A stretch of DNA of 24,195 nucleotides from JAFDVL01 sp043736395 (GTDB taxonomy: Bacteria > Acidobacteriota > Blastocatellia > RBC074), in assembly GCA_043736395.1 (NCBI GenBank), contig JAYTCQ010000051.1, forward strand, positions 1-24,195. Direction: 5' to 3'. Below the pieces are notes generated by a model. It was given only the letters and a program-made list of their open reading frames with translations, ran no database searches and was not told where the DNA came from. The number at the start of each line of letters is the position of its first letter. Position 1 is the stretch's first letter. Positions 1 through 6,839 of the stretch are shown here, one piece after another. The translations under genes were made by a program, and so were the position numbers.

Positions 1-2
1 CC

Positions 3-71
3 CTGAGTGGGTTTAATGCTTCCATCGCAGAACAAATTAACTCCGCAGTGAATACCTTGATGCAGAAGTAA
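3..71 (+). CDS. C-terminal end of an unidentified protein (partial)
   Basis: An open frame enters from the left edge and ends at TAA (69-71), giving about 22 residues beginning LSGFNASIAEQINSAVN. The tail is amphipathic and probably helical. It is too short to assign to a family. The strong hairpin about 30 bases downstream sits where a terminator for this gene would be, which supports a real gene end. The reading could still be chance. Confidence 0.4.
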   Translation: MSGFNASIAEQINSAVNTLMQK

Positions 72-96
72 TAGTTTTTTCTAACAGACTCCAATT

Positions 97-137
97 AAAA
101 GGGGGCAGTCGCAAGCGCGATTGTCCCTGTTTTTATT
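97..137. terminator. Bidirectional intrinsic terminator between convergent genes
   Basis: An 11-bp stem (102-112 with 117-127, two G-U pairs, loop AAGC) has an A-rich flank on the left (AATTAAAA) and a T-rich flank on the right (TGTTTTTATT). It can therefore stop transcription from either side. It lies between the TAA of the partial + gene at 71 and the TAG of the HAD gene at 149. Confidence 0.75.
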
Positions 138-148
138 GGATAAAAATG

Positions 149-760
149 CTAAAGCCTTACCCCAAGTTGCTGTAATTCTTCCCGCAATTTTTCCGGTGAT
201 TGAAAATGAATTGCCTGGAATCCTAATTTCTGCGCGGATTCAAAATTCACTTTTGAATCATCAATATAAATGCAGTCTTCCGCTTTTTGTTCAATTTTCC
301 CTAGTAAATGCGCGAAAATTCGCGGATCAGGTTTGATTAAATTAATGTAGCCGGAAACGACTATTTCCTGAAACCAAGTCAAAAATTCAAAGCGGCTGCG
401 CGCGAACGGATATGTTTCTGCTGACCAATTACTTAGCGCGTGCAGTTCATATTCCTGTTCACGAAGCTGCGCTAAAATTTCAACTGTTCCTTTTATTTCT
501 CCCGATATCATTTCAACCCAGCGTTCATGAAAGGCGCGAATATGTTTATCGTAGCGCGGATGCTGCGCACTTAATAATTTTACGGCTTCGGAAAATGGTC
601 GCCCTTCGTCCTGTTTTTCGTTCCACTTCAGAATCGAAGTTTCTTCTATGAATTGTTTGATCTCTTCATCGGAATCAAACATCTTGCGATAGAGGTGATA
701 TGGATTCCAATCAATCAATACTCCACCCAAATCGAAAACAATTACCGGTTGCTTACTCAT
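149..760 (-). CDS. HAD-superfamily (subfamily IA, YihX-like) phosphatase
   Basis: Predicted cytoplasmic Mg-dependent phosphatase of 203 residues. HAD motif I is VFDLGGVLID with nucleophile D10; the usual second Asp is Gly, as in YihX-type enzymes. Motif II is S110 in ALSNWS, motif III is K143 in LIKPDPRIF, and motif IV is the D167-D168 pair in YIDDSKVN. The helical cap lies between motifs I and II. The closest family I know is the YihX alpha-D-glucose-1-phosphate phosphatase group, but the substrate cannot be read from sequence. I chose the ATG at 758-760 because AGGGAG sits six bases upstream and the HAD core starts at once; an in-frame start at 823 would only add a poor N-terminal extension. 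It converges with the partial gene at the left edge and is divergent from the ceramidase-like gene. Confidence 0.88.
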   Translation of the reverse strand: MSKQPVIVFDLGGVLIDWNPYHLYRKMFDSDEEIKQFIEETSILKWNEKQDEGRPFSEAVKLLSAQHPRYDKHIRAFHERWVEMISGEIKGTVEILAQLREQEYELHALSNWSAETYPFARSRFEFLTWFQEIVVSGYINLIKPDPRIFAHLLGKIEQKAEDCIYIDDSKVNFESAQKLGFQAIHFQSPEKLREELQQLGVRL

Positions 761-841
761 CAAAAACTCCCTGTCAGGTTGTAAAGCGAAAGCAGGCATC
801 TTAAAGTATTCGAAGAAATTCATCTACAGATTTATTCAACT

Positions 842-990
842 GGGAGCGCAAGCATCCTGCTTGCTGTTTGCGAGCGGAGCGATGCAAACACAGTGGCGAG
901 AGAGCAAATTAGCGATTACCTACCCTTCTCGCCACGTCACGCCAGCGGCGTTTCACTCGCTCGCGGGGCAAGCAGGATGCTTGAGCCCCC
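842..990. repeat. Palindromic intergenic element, family B
   Basis: Inverted arms at 842-864 and 968-990 match at 21 of 23 positions; the core of each arm is GCAAGCATCCTGCTTGC or its complement. Inside the arms are a local hairpin on the left (TGTTTGC 865-871 with GCAAACA 884-890), a local hairpin on the right (ACGCC 939-943 with GGCGT 947-951), and an inner helix (GTGGCGAGA 893-901 with TCTCGCCAC 927-935). The element fills most of the gap between the divergent HAD and ceramidase-like genes and ends just before the latter's Shine-Dalgarno site. It codes for nothing recognisable and resembles MITE or REP-type elements. Confidence 0.8.
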
Positions 991-996
991 ATTGCT

Positions 997-1001
997 GGAG
1001 G
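997..1001 (+). promoter_or_regulatory. Shine-Dalgarno site fixing the ceramidase-like start
   Basis: GGAGG lies nine bases before the ATG at 1011. It selects this start over the longer frame that begins inside the palindromic element. Confidence 0.7.
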
Positions 1002-1010
1002 TTATCTTTC

Positions 1011-2702
1011 ATGTCACGTCAACTATTCATCACTTTTTTGCTGCTCTTCATTTTGCTGCCTGTTTATGCGGCTCCCAAGCCTCAACTAAAAGTTGGCGCG
1101 TCGGCAATTCCGATTACTCCTTTCGGGAAAAATCCTGCGTGGGATGGAGGCATTACCGACAACGGAATCTGGGGAGAAAAATTCACCGACACCAATAAAA
1201 ACGGGCATTGGGACAAAGGCGAAGCCTTTGAAGACGACGAAGAAAATAACAACATTGATGCGAGTTCGAAAGGGAAATACGACGGAATTTTTATGGCGGG
1301 CTTTGGCGATAATCGGCTCGCGACGGGCAAGCGTGATGATTTGTGGGCGCGGACGATTGTGCTGGATTACGGCTCCACGCGCATCGCGATTGTCGCCGTA
1401 GACTTGATTGGGTATTACTCCGAAGGCGCGTATTTCGGCATCAATCAGGTGCAGAAATTGCTTGATCCAAAACTTGGTATTCAGGAAGTTTTAGTCGCCG
1501 CGACGCATAACCATGAAGGTCCGGATTCCATCGGCGCGTGGGGCGAAAGTTTTATGAAGGACGGGAAGTATCCGAAATACCTGCGCTTCGTTGATCGAAT
1601 GATCGCGAAAAGTATTTCAGAAGCTGCAAAAAATCTTCAGCCTGCGAAATTCAAAATTGGATTTACCGATCCGGTGAAATCTCCGAGCATTGCCGGAATG
1701 CAGGTGCGCAACGGAGGTCGTCCGCCAAAATTATTTGATGAAGAAATGCGCGTCATGCAATTCGTGAATACGAAAACGAATCAGACGATTAGCACGCTGA
1801 TTAATTGGAATACGCATCCCGAATCAATGGAATCGAAGAACAAAGAAATCACTTCGGATTTTATTCACACCGCGCGTGAAGTCGTAGAGAAAAAGGTTGG
1901 CGGCACTGCCGTGTATATTTCCGGCCCCATCGGCGCAGTCGAAATCATTGGCGATTCCAATCGCAACAAAACGGATCGCATCAAATTTGACGGCAAAGAA
2001 TTTCCGGTTTACAAGGATGCCGATTACACCTTCGACCGCTGTTATTCCATCGGACGCGATGTGGGCAAAGCAGCGCTTGAGGCTTTGGATAAAGGCGAAT
2101 GGAGCAAGACGGCAGCGCTGGATGTGAAGAAAGCCGACCTCCACGTGAAGATGGATAATCAGGGATATTTGATTTTATTGAAGCTCGGTGTGCTAGATAC
2201 AATTTTTAATGCCGACGCGAACGGGAACCCACAATCGAAGACTACGATTTACAATATTAATTTAGGCGATGCGCAAATCGTGACGACACCGGGAGAATTA
2301 TTTCCTGAAATTTTTTATGGTTTAGAAAAATATCGTCGCCGCGATTGTCCGGCGGCTGACACCGGTGCGCCTTTAGAACCAGGCATCCGCGATGCGATGA
2401 CGAAAAAATATCGGTTTATGTTTGGGCTGTGCCCTGACGAATTCGGCTATATCGTGCCCGCGCATGATTTTCGTCGGGAGCTGATTGATTTGAGCAATCC
2501 GCAAATCAAACAATCGCCGGATGCGTGCAAAATGCAGGGAGTTCCGAACCATTATCACGAAACAAATTCTGCGAGTTCTGAAATGGCTCCGGCGTCGGCG
2601 TGTGTCACTGTAGCGTTATTAACAGGCAAAATTCCAACCGGAGAAGCCTGTAAAAATGCTGCGCAATATTCAGATTTTGTGAAGGCGTTGGAGCGCAAGT
2701 AG
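1011..2702 (+). CDS. Secreted neutral/alkaline ceramidase-like hydrolase
   Basis: Protein of 563 residues with a clear signal peptide (about 1-21, hydrophobic run LFITFLLLFILLPVY, then AAP). The body resembles the N-terminal domain of neutral/alkaline ceramidases, zinc amidases that split the N-acyl bond of ceramide: LKVGASAIPITP near the start, RIAIVAVDLIG at about 124-134, and the metal-site-like ATHNHEGPD (164-172). Known neutral ceramidases are usually longer and carry a C-terminal Ig-like domain that I do not see. Residues 60-71 (D, N, N, G, D, E spaced as in DTNKNGHWDKGE) form an EF-hand or dockerin-like calcium loop, followed by an acidic stretch. The substrate is uncertain: many bacterial members lack biochemical proof. 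The start at 1011 has a Shine-Dalgarno site and a signal peptide, whereas upstream codons fall in a palindromic element. The stop TAG coincides with the first three bases of the next element. Confidence 0.75.
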   Translation: MSRQLFITFLLLFILLPVYAAPKPQLKVGASAIPITPFGKNPAWDGGITDNGIWGEKFTDTNKNGHWDKGEAFEDDEENNNIDASSKGKYDGIFMAGFGDNRLATGKRDDLWARTIVLDYGSTRIAIVAVDLIGYYSEGAYFGINQVQKLLDPKLGIQEVLVAATHNHEGPDSIGAWGESFMKDGKYPKYLRFVDRMIAKSISEAAKNLQPAKFKIGFTDPVKSPSIAGMQVRNGGRPPKLFDEEMRVMQFVNTKTNQTISTLINWNTHPESMESKNKEITSDFIHTAREVVEKKVGGTAVYISGPIGAVEIIGDSNRNKTDRIKFDGKEFPVYKDADYTFDRCYSIGRDVGKAALEALDKGEWSKTAALDVKKADLHVKMDNQGYLILLKLGVLDTIFNADANGNPQSKTTIYNINLGDAQIVTTPGELFPEIFYGLEKYRRRDCPAADTGAPLEPGIRDAMTKKYRFMFGLCPDEFGYIVPAHDFRRELIDLSNPQIKQSPDACKMQGVPNHYHETNSASSEMAPASACVTVALLTGKIPTGEACKNAAQYSDFVKALERK

Positions 2703-2886
2703 TGTAACCAGCCATGGTTGCGACCGCCTTTGCAAAAGGCGAATCTCTTTCTTTGCTGCAATTCTGGCGGTGACCTTAATATTTTTTCAGGCTGAGTTCA
2801 GTCACAGTTTCTGCCAAAGACGCAGTTTAGTGAAAGATTAGCCTTTTGAAGCAAAAGGCTGTCGCAACCATGGCTGGATTGCGCTA
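2700..2886. repeat. Palindromic intergenic element, family A, copy 1
   Basis: Terminal inverted repeats at about 2700-2724 and 2862-2886 contain CCAGCCATGGTTGCGAC and its complement. Each arm also carries its own hairpin: CGCCTTT/AAAGGCG on the left (2725-2741, loop GCA) and AGCCTTTT/AAAAGGCT on the right (2840-2860, loop GAAGC). An inner helix follows (AATCTCTTTC with GAAAGATT). The left end begins in the TAG stop codon of the ceramidase-like gene. A second copy is at 13897-14061; the two cores are unrelated in sequence. Confidence 0.85.
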
Positions 2887-2962
2887 CGTTCGCTTAAATC
2901 TACGACGAATGAAAATTTCCTGAATCAGATCAAAATTGATTGCGAAAAAAAATCAATTGCCG

Positions 2963-3034
2963 ATGATGGATCTGCGTGTGGAAGAGATTGAAAGAGGGCG
3001 AGAGTTGGGATGCGGTGAAGAGGTTAAATATTAG
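2963..3034 (+). pseudogene. Possible remnant of an addiction-module (antitoxin-like) gene
   Basis: A 23-codon reading frame starts MMDLRVEEIERGRELG and ends GEEVKY before TAG. The pattern of a basic residue, VEEIE, then a short gap and GEEV, recalls the C-terminus of 'putative addiction module component' proteins. A stop codon (TGA) lies a little further upstream in the same frame, and no start with a Shine-Dalgarno site is seen, so at most this is a fragment. The rest of the gap 2887-3062 holds nothing I can recognise apart from AT-rich sequence. Confidence 0.2.
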
Positions 3035-3062
3035 TTATAGTTTTTTTCAATTCCAAGGAAAA

Positions 3063-3359
3063 TTATTTTTGTGTTTCGTTTGTCGCACTTAGCTTTTGAA
3101 AATATTTTTCATTTTCTCCCCAGCTAATTAATCCCAAAATAATCCCAATTACTGAAAAAATTATCGCGGTGAGAATGATATTCGTTTCACGCCCGGAAAA
3201 ATATTTATCGAACATTATTGACCAGCCCGTCATCCACATTGTCCAGAAAAAGATAGTTTTAATTACGAAAACTAATTTCCCACGTTCACGAGTACGCGGC
3301 CAGTTTTTTAGAAATATGCCCTGACGCCATTTATTAAATTGTCTCCATTTTTCTTTCAT
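3063..3359 (-). CDS. Small two-helix membrane protein, unknown function
   Basis: Protein of 98 residues with a basic N-terminus (MKEKWRQFNKWRQG), two predicted transmembrane helices (around LVFVIKTIFFWTMWMTGW and ILTAIIFSVIGIILGLISW) and a short polar tail. I do not recognise the family. The start at 3359 overlaps the stop of the upstream HXXEE gene by one base (TAATG), so translation is probably coupled; this also explains the absence of a good Shine-Dalgarno site. A longer in-frame extension upstream to 3593 would lie wholly inside the HXXEE gene in another frame and is not credible. Confidence 0.6.
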   Translation of the reverse strand: MKEKWRQFNKWRQGIFLKNWPRTRERGKLVFVIKTIFFWTMWMTGWSIMFDKYFSGRETNIILTAIIFSVIGIILGLISWGENEKYFQKLSATNETQK

Positions 3360-3781
3360 TATATTTGTTCTGTTCTGACCCGATTTGCACGTGGTGAACC
3401 ACGACGTAGTCGATAAACTACATAAATTATCAACGGCACAAATAACGGTAAGGTAACTAATCCCGGATGATAACCCCTCGCCTTCATCGCCCAAATAAAA
3501 TGACCCGCAACCGTTGCTAATTGGATACCAACCCATAGCCAAATGATTCGTCTCGCGGCTTGTCTGGCAGGTCGCACCCAATAGAAAAAACAAATAAATC
3601 CGAACAAGTTCAGGAGCAAATTTGACGCGACAAAAGCAGGCTTTGCCAGATCGGGTGCGTGTTGAAATACCAATTGCATTTGCGGAGAAACTTCATAAAT
3701 CTTAAAAATAAACTCTTCGATGGAATGAACAGTTTGCAGCGAAATCATTGCAAGAAAAGCTGTTTTGATTTGCTTATTCAT
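3359..3781 (-). CDS. HXXEE-domain integral membrane protein
   Basis: Protein of 140 residues with four predicted transmembrane helices. It carries the family signature H19-S-I-E22-E23 near the end of helix 1, and the later conserved segment GHFIWAMKARGYHPGLVT, which fits the second half of HXXEE domains. The biochemical role of this family is not known to me; the conserved His/Glu set in a membrane suggests a metal site or enzyme, as an inference only. No Shine-Dalgarno site is visible before the ATG at 3781, which lies seven bases from palindromic element C. It forms a two-gene unit with the small membrane protein downstream. The C-terminal tail contains SPRANRVR, also found near the end of the unrelated penicillin-binding protein upstream. 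Confidence 0.72.
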   Translation of the reverse strand: MNKQIKTAFLAMISLQTVHSIEEFIFKIYEVSPQMQLVFQHAPDLAKPAFVASNLLLNLFGFICFFYWVRPARQAARRIIWLWVGIQLATVAGHFIWAMKARGYHPGLVTLPLFVPLIIYVVYRLRRGSPRANRVRTEQI

Positions 3782-3787
3782 TAAGGT

Positions 3788-4002
3788 TTATTCAAAGTCG
3801 GGTTCTTCTTGTCATTGAAGATGACTAACAAAATAGCCCAGCGAGAATCGCTGGGAAAATCGAATCAATTTGTTGCTCGCTGAAGGCTAGCAACAATGAT
3901 CGTTAGATTGTTCGTCGCCTTCAGCGACGGAATCGTTTGCGCATCTGACCCAGCGATTCTCGCTGGGCTATATTGTTGGTCGCCGTTGGCGACTTTGAAT
4001 AA
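3788..4002. repeat. Palindromic intergenic element, family C
   Basis: The outer inverted repeat is TTATTCAAAGTCG (3788-3800) with its complement at 3990-4002. Each arm then has a local hairpin: GTCAT/ATGAC (3811-3825) on the left and GTCGCC/GGCGAC (3979-3993) on the right. The inner helix is a perfect 22-nt match (3834-3855 with 3949-3970) that includes CCCAGCGATTCTCGCTGGG. The core has further hairpins: TTGTTGCT/AGCAACAA (3870-3896) and CGTCGC/GCGACG (3913-3929). These can also pair with each other through TCGCTGAAGGC (3877-3887) and 3917-3927. It fills most of the gap between the penicillin-binding protein and the HXXEE gene. Nothing else is recognisable at 4003-4093. Confidence 0.82.
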
Positions 4003-4093
4003 GCACTAGCCTATTCATTGTTAAGTCCTAGTGGCAACAAGCTCAGAAGCTATTCGATCAAGATGTTTGTAAATATCTTCGGTTGCCATTTAC

Positions 4094-5911
4094 CTATCTT
4101 CTTCCAGCTCTCACCCGATTCGCACGTGGACTCGCAGCCGTAGCCGGAGCTGGCGTCACCGCTCCATCCGCTTTCAATAATCCTAATTCCTTCGCTTTGA
4201 CCAATAAATTCGCAGCAATCGGAGCAGCGATTTTTGCGCCGTAGCCACCGCCTTCGACGGCTACGGCAAAGGCTATCTGCGGGTTGTTTGCGGGGGCGAA
4301 TCCGATGAACCAGGAATCTATCCGGTTTTCTTTTTTGATTCGTTCTTTGCCGCGTGCATCGCGGTATGTCACGGGGCGTTCGGTGTTCGGATCAATGACG
4401 GGGACTTCGCGTTGTGCGGTTCCGGTCTTGCCTCCGGCAGTGATGCCTTGTGCGGAAATTGTTTGTCGAAAAACTCCGGCGGCAGTTCCGCGTTGGACTA
4501 CGGATGCCATCAATTCTCGAACGCGTTTGGCAGTTTCGGCTGTCATCGCCTGACTGAGCGCGACGGGAGGGCGTCCCATCTCCATCAACGGGCGCATCAC
4601 ATTGCCTTGATTGTTCGCGGCGGCTCCGGCTACGAGAGCCATTTGCAGCGGCGTTAATTGCACATAACCCTGACCAATAGATTCAAGGGCGAGATCGTAT
4701 TTCGTAATTTTGTTGCCGTTCACAAACGTTGAATTTAACGGCGCGAGGACGTCATTCAGAATTTTGTTTTCGCTATTCCAGAGCAAGCGCATCGAACCGG
4801 AGCCAATCGAATCAGCCGCATTATCGAAAACCTTCAAGCCAAATCTGGAGGCGGCTTCGCCCATCCTTTGCCGTTCGACTTCGACGCCGAGCTGGGCGAA
4901 ATACTGATTACAGGAATGCGTGTAGGCTTCTTCTAATCCGATGCGTCCGTGCGATTCGCCTTCGTCGTCACGAATCGGACGACCGGAACCTGGCGGCGTC
5001 CATCCTGCCGCTTGGCAGAAAAAAACTTTGTCCGTGATGCGAGCATCAAGCGCGGCAGCGGCGGTCAATGTTTTCAAGGTTGATCCGGGCAAATAATATT
5101 CATCCAACGCACGGTTTAGGAGCGGACGATCTTTGAGATTGCCGCGAATTTCCGCCCATTTTATATCATTGTTAATGTCGTCAGGATCGAACGAAGGCGC
5201 ACTGGTGAGCGCGAGAATTTCTCCAGTCTGCGGATTAATCATGACGACTGCGCCTTTGCGTCCCTGCAATTGATCAAAGGCGGCGCGCTGCAAATCGTAA
5301 TCAACGGTTAATTGAATATCGCGTCCGGCATCAATTTTTGGTTCGTCCGTTTCAAATTTGAAATTATCAAGCAGCTTTTGCCACGCGGATTTATAGGCTT
5401 CTTTCAGCGGCGGTTGCGCGACGACTGCGCGTTCGAGCCAGGCGTCGCCACGCGCTAATCCGCTGTATCCAATCAAGTGCGCCGCGCCTGCGCCGAGCGG
5501 ATAATCACGAATAATTTTTCCATTGAGGTAGCGGTACTTCGCCAGGCATCGTTTGAAATCTTTATTGCGATCAAAAATCCAGCCGCGCAAATTCGCTTCG
5601 GCATCGCGGCGATTTCGTTGGTCGCGCGTATTTTTCAGATGCGCAAATTCTTTATTTTCGTCTACGGGGCCAGCGGCGAATAATCCCCAATAGGCGTGAA
5701 ATCCGAATGCTGCCAGAACCATTACGGCAAAAACCCAGCGAACATATTTTAAGCGATTACTGGTGAGCTTTGGGCCAAAATCATCCGGCATATCAGCGGC
5801 TTCGGCGGGGAGTGCCTGATGCGAAAAACGCCACGTTGAGAGAAATAGCGAAAGCAGTAATCCGATGATTCCGGCGATGAAAATGAGGGTGGCGATGAAG
5901 GGAAAATTCAT
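4094..5911 (-). CDS. Class B penicillin-binding protein (PbpA/FtsI-type peptidoglycan D,D-transpeptidase)
   Basis: Protein of 605 residues that cross-links peptidoglycan on the outer face of the inner membrane. Two hydrophobic segments lie at the N-terminus (about 4-25 and 57-75). A short PBP-dimer-like region starts with RGWIFDRN (109-116). The transpeptidase domain has all three active-site motifs: S277-T-L-K280, S333-C-N335 and K495-T-G497 (GGKTGTAQ). The short pedestal and the RGxIxDRN start resemble the PbpA type that works with the SEDS glycosyltransferase RodA. The tail is Ala/Pro-rich and ends SPRANRVRAGRR. The gene lies downstream of an FhaA-like gene on the same strand, separated by a 120-bp palindrome. 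There is no clear Shine-Dalgarno site at the ATG of 5911; the first hydrophobic helix begins within a few residues, which supports this start. Confidence 0.9.
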   Translation of the reverse strand: MNFPFIATLIFIAGIIGLLLSLFLSTWRFSHQALPAEAADMPDDFGPKLTSNRLKYVRWVFAVMVLAAFGFHAYWGLFAAGPVDENKEFAHLKNTRDQRNRRDAEANLRGWIFDRNKDFKRCLAKYRYLNGKIIRDYPLGAGAAHLIGYSGLARGDAWLERAVVAQPPLKEAYKSAWQKLLDNFKFETDEPKIDAGRDIQLTVDYDLQRAAFDQLQGRKGAVVMINPQTGEILALTSAPSFDPDDINNDIKWAEIRGNLKDRPLLNRALDEYYLPGSTLKTLTAAAALDARITDKVFFCQAAGWTPPGSGRPIRDDEGESHGRIGLEEAYTHSCNQYFAQLGVEVERQRMGEAASRFGLKVFDNAADSIGSGSMRLLWNSENKILNDVLAPLNSTFVNGNKITKYDLALESIGQGYVQLTPLQMALVAGAAANNQGNVMRPLMEMGRPPVALSQAMTAETAKRVRELMASVVQRGTAAGVFRQTISAQGITAGGKTGTAQREVPVIDPNTERPVTYRDARGKERIKKENRIDSWFIGFAPANNPQIAFAVAVEGGGYGAKIAAPIAANLLVKAKELGLLKADGAVTPAPATAASPRANRVRAGRR

Positions 5912-5936
5912 AGAGTTAGAAAAAATTCCAATTTAA

Positions 5937-6056
5937 CGCGGAGCGTATGGAGTGCTGCGGCTGGGCGTAGCTTTGGTATGCTTTCCATCGCTGTGGATTT
6001 GTAATGCAAGCCTCTACCAAAACTACGCCCAGCCGCAGCACTCCATACGCTCCGCG
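5937..6056. repeat. Long near-perfect inverted repeat, family E
   Basis: Two 42-nt arms (5937-5978 and 6015-6056) pair with a single mismatch around a 36-nt centre that has its own small hairpin (TCCA/TGGA). Each arm contains GGAGTGCTGCGGCTGGGCG or its complement. It lies between the FhaA-like stop (6069) and the penicillin-binding protein start (5911). If transcribed through, it would make a very stable hairpin that could terminate transcription, protect 3' ends or be cut by a double-strand RNase. It lacks a T-tract typical of an intrinsic terminator. Confidence 0.88.
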
Positions 6057-6068
6057 CTTCATTCTGTA

Positions 6069-6839
6069 TCAACTGATTTCAAGCGTGACTTCAATGTCCC
6101 CGAGCCTTAAGCGATCACCTGATTTGACGATAGTTTTTTCGCCCATCACGATTTGCACTCCATTGACGAAAGTCCCGTTACTGCTGCCAAGATCGCTAAG
6201 GTATACCGTTCCATTCGTGGAAGAAGTAAACGCGGCGTGGACGCTGGAAACCGAGCTGTTTTCAATTATCAAAGCATTATCGTGCGTACGTCCCACGGTG
6301 ATTCGCGTGTCACTCTCGGCGCGAATTTCAAAAGCTTTGGCTCTGAGAGTAATCGTAAATTTTGCAGGTTTAAGTGGAGCAGTATTCGGCGTAGCGGCTT
6401 CGGATGCGACAGCAACAGTCTCATCAGGGAAGCGGACTTTGATGCTTAATTTGCGCGTGAACATATCGTAAGCAAGTTTGACTTCAACATCGCCCAGCGT
6501 GGTGTAGCGGCGATTATGGATATACTCATACACTGATAGCCGCAATTCGCGTTCTAAAAAATCCCGACGCTTGCCGGTTAACTGTTGATAGGTTTCGTAA
6601 TCATAGCGCAGCTCAATTAAATTTGGTGCGATGACGCGCGAACCTTCGTGGCGGAGTTTCGCTTCAATGGCATTTTCGAGTGGATGAATTAAGGCAGTGA
6701 CATCCGTTTTGATTTGCGGCGAAGAAGGGCGTCGTAGCGTGAAATCAATGGCTCCGCCAAGTTTTTCAAAAAACTTGCGGACACCGCCTTCGACACGGTC
6801 GGAAATTGCATCATCTTCAGGGAGTTCAGAATTACTCAT
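6069..6839 (-). CDS. FhaA-like protein: DUF3662 domain plus C-terminal FHA domain
   Basis: Cytoplasmic phosphothreonine-reading protein of 256 residues. Residues about 15-140 match the N-terminal domain of actinobacterial FhaA (DUF3662): EGGVRKFFEKLGG, then APNLIELRYDYETYQQL and GDVEVKLAYD. A short Ala/Pro/Thr linker follows. The FHA domain (about 165-256) has the phosphopeptide-binding set G183-R184, S198-x-x-H201, and SSNGTFVNG (219-227). In Actinobacteria FhaA interacts with wall-synthesis factors under control of Ser/Thr kinases; a similar role is inferred here because the next gene downstream encodes a PbpA-type transpeptidase. The start has no strong Shine-Dalgarno site. A TATACT hexamer lies about ten bases upstream of the ATG, so a very short leader is possible. 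No kinase or phosphatase gene is in the window. Confidence 0.85.
   Translation of the reverse strand: MSNSELPEDDAISDRVEGGVRKFFEKLGGAIDFTLRRPSSPQIKTDVTALIHPLENAIEAKLRHEGSRVIAPNLIELRYDYETYQQLTGKRRDFLERELRLSVYEYIHNRRYTTLGDVEVKLAYDMFTRKLSIKVRFPDETVAVASEAATPNTAPLKPAKFTITLRAKAFEIRAESDTRITVGRTHDNALIIENSSVSSVHAAFTSSTNGTVYLSDLGSSNGTFVNGVQIVMGEKTIVKSGDRLRLGDIEVTLEIS

Noticed and set aside
121..336. 71-codon plus-strand frame at the left edge
   Set aside because: It is antisense to the HAD phosphatase and starts within the terminator region.
861..1010. N-terminal extension of the ceramidase-like frame
   Set aside because: These 50 codons lie in palindromic element B and lack a Shine-Dalgarno site. The ATG at 1011 has GGAGG and starts a signal peptide.
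2700..2886. Insertion sequence with a transposase gene
   Set aside because: The element is under 200 bp and no open frame of transposase type lies inside it or elsewhere in the window; at most it is a non-autonomous element.
3360..3593. N-terminal extension of the small membrane protein at 3063-3359
   Set aside because: It lies entirely within the HXXEE gene in another frame. The TAATG overlap gives a natural coupled start at 3359.
3834..3970. Ordinary intrinsic terminator
   Set aside because: The 22-nt helix is separated by over 90 bases and has no T-run after either arm, so the simple terminator model does not fit.
6004..6471. 155-codon plus-strand frame
   Set aside because: It begins inside the long inverted repeat and runs antisense through the FHA-domain gene. 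It has no domain and no Shine-Dalgarno site.
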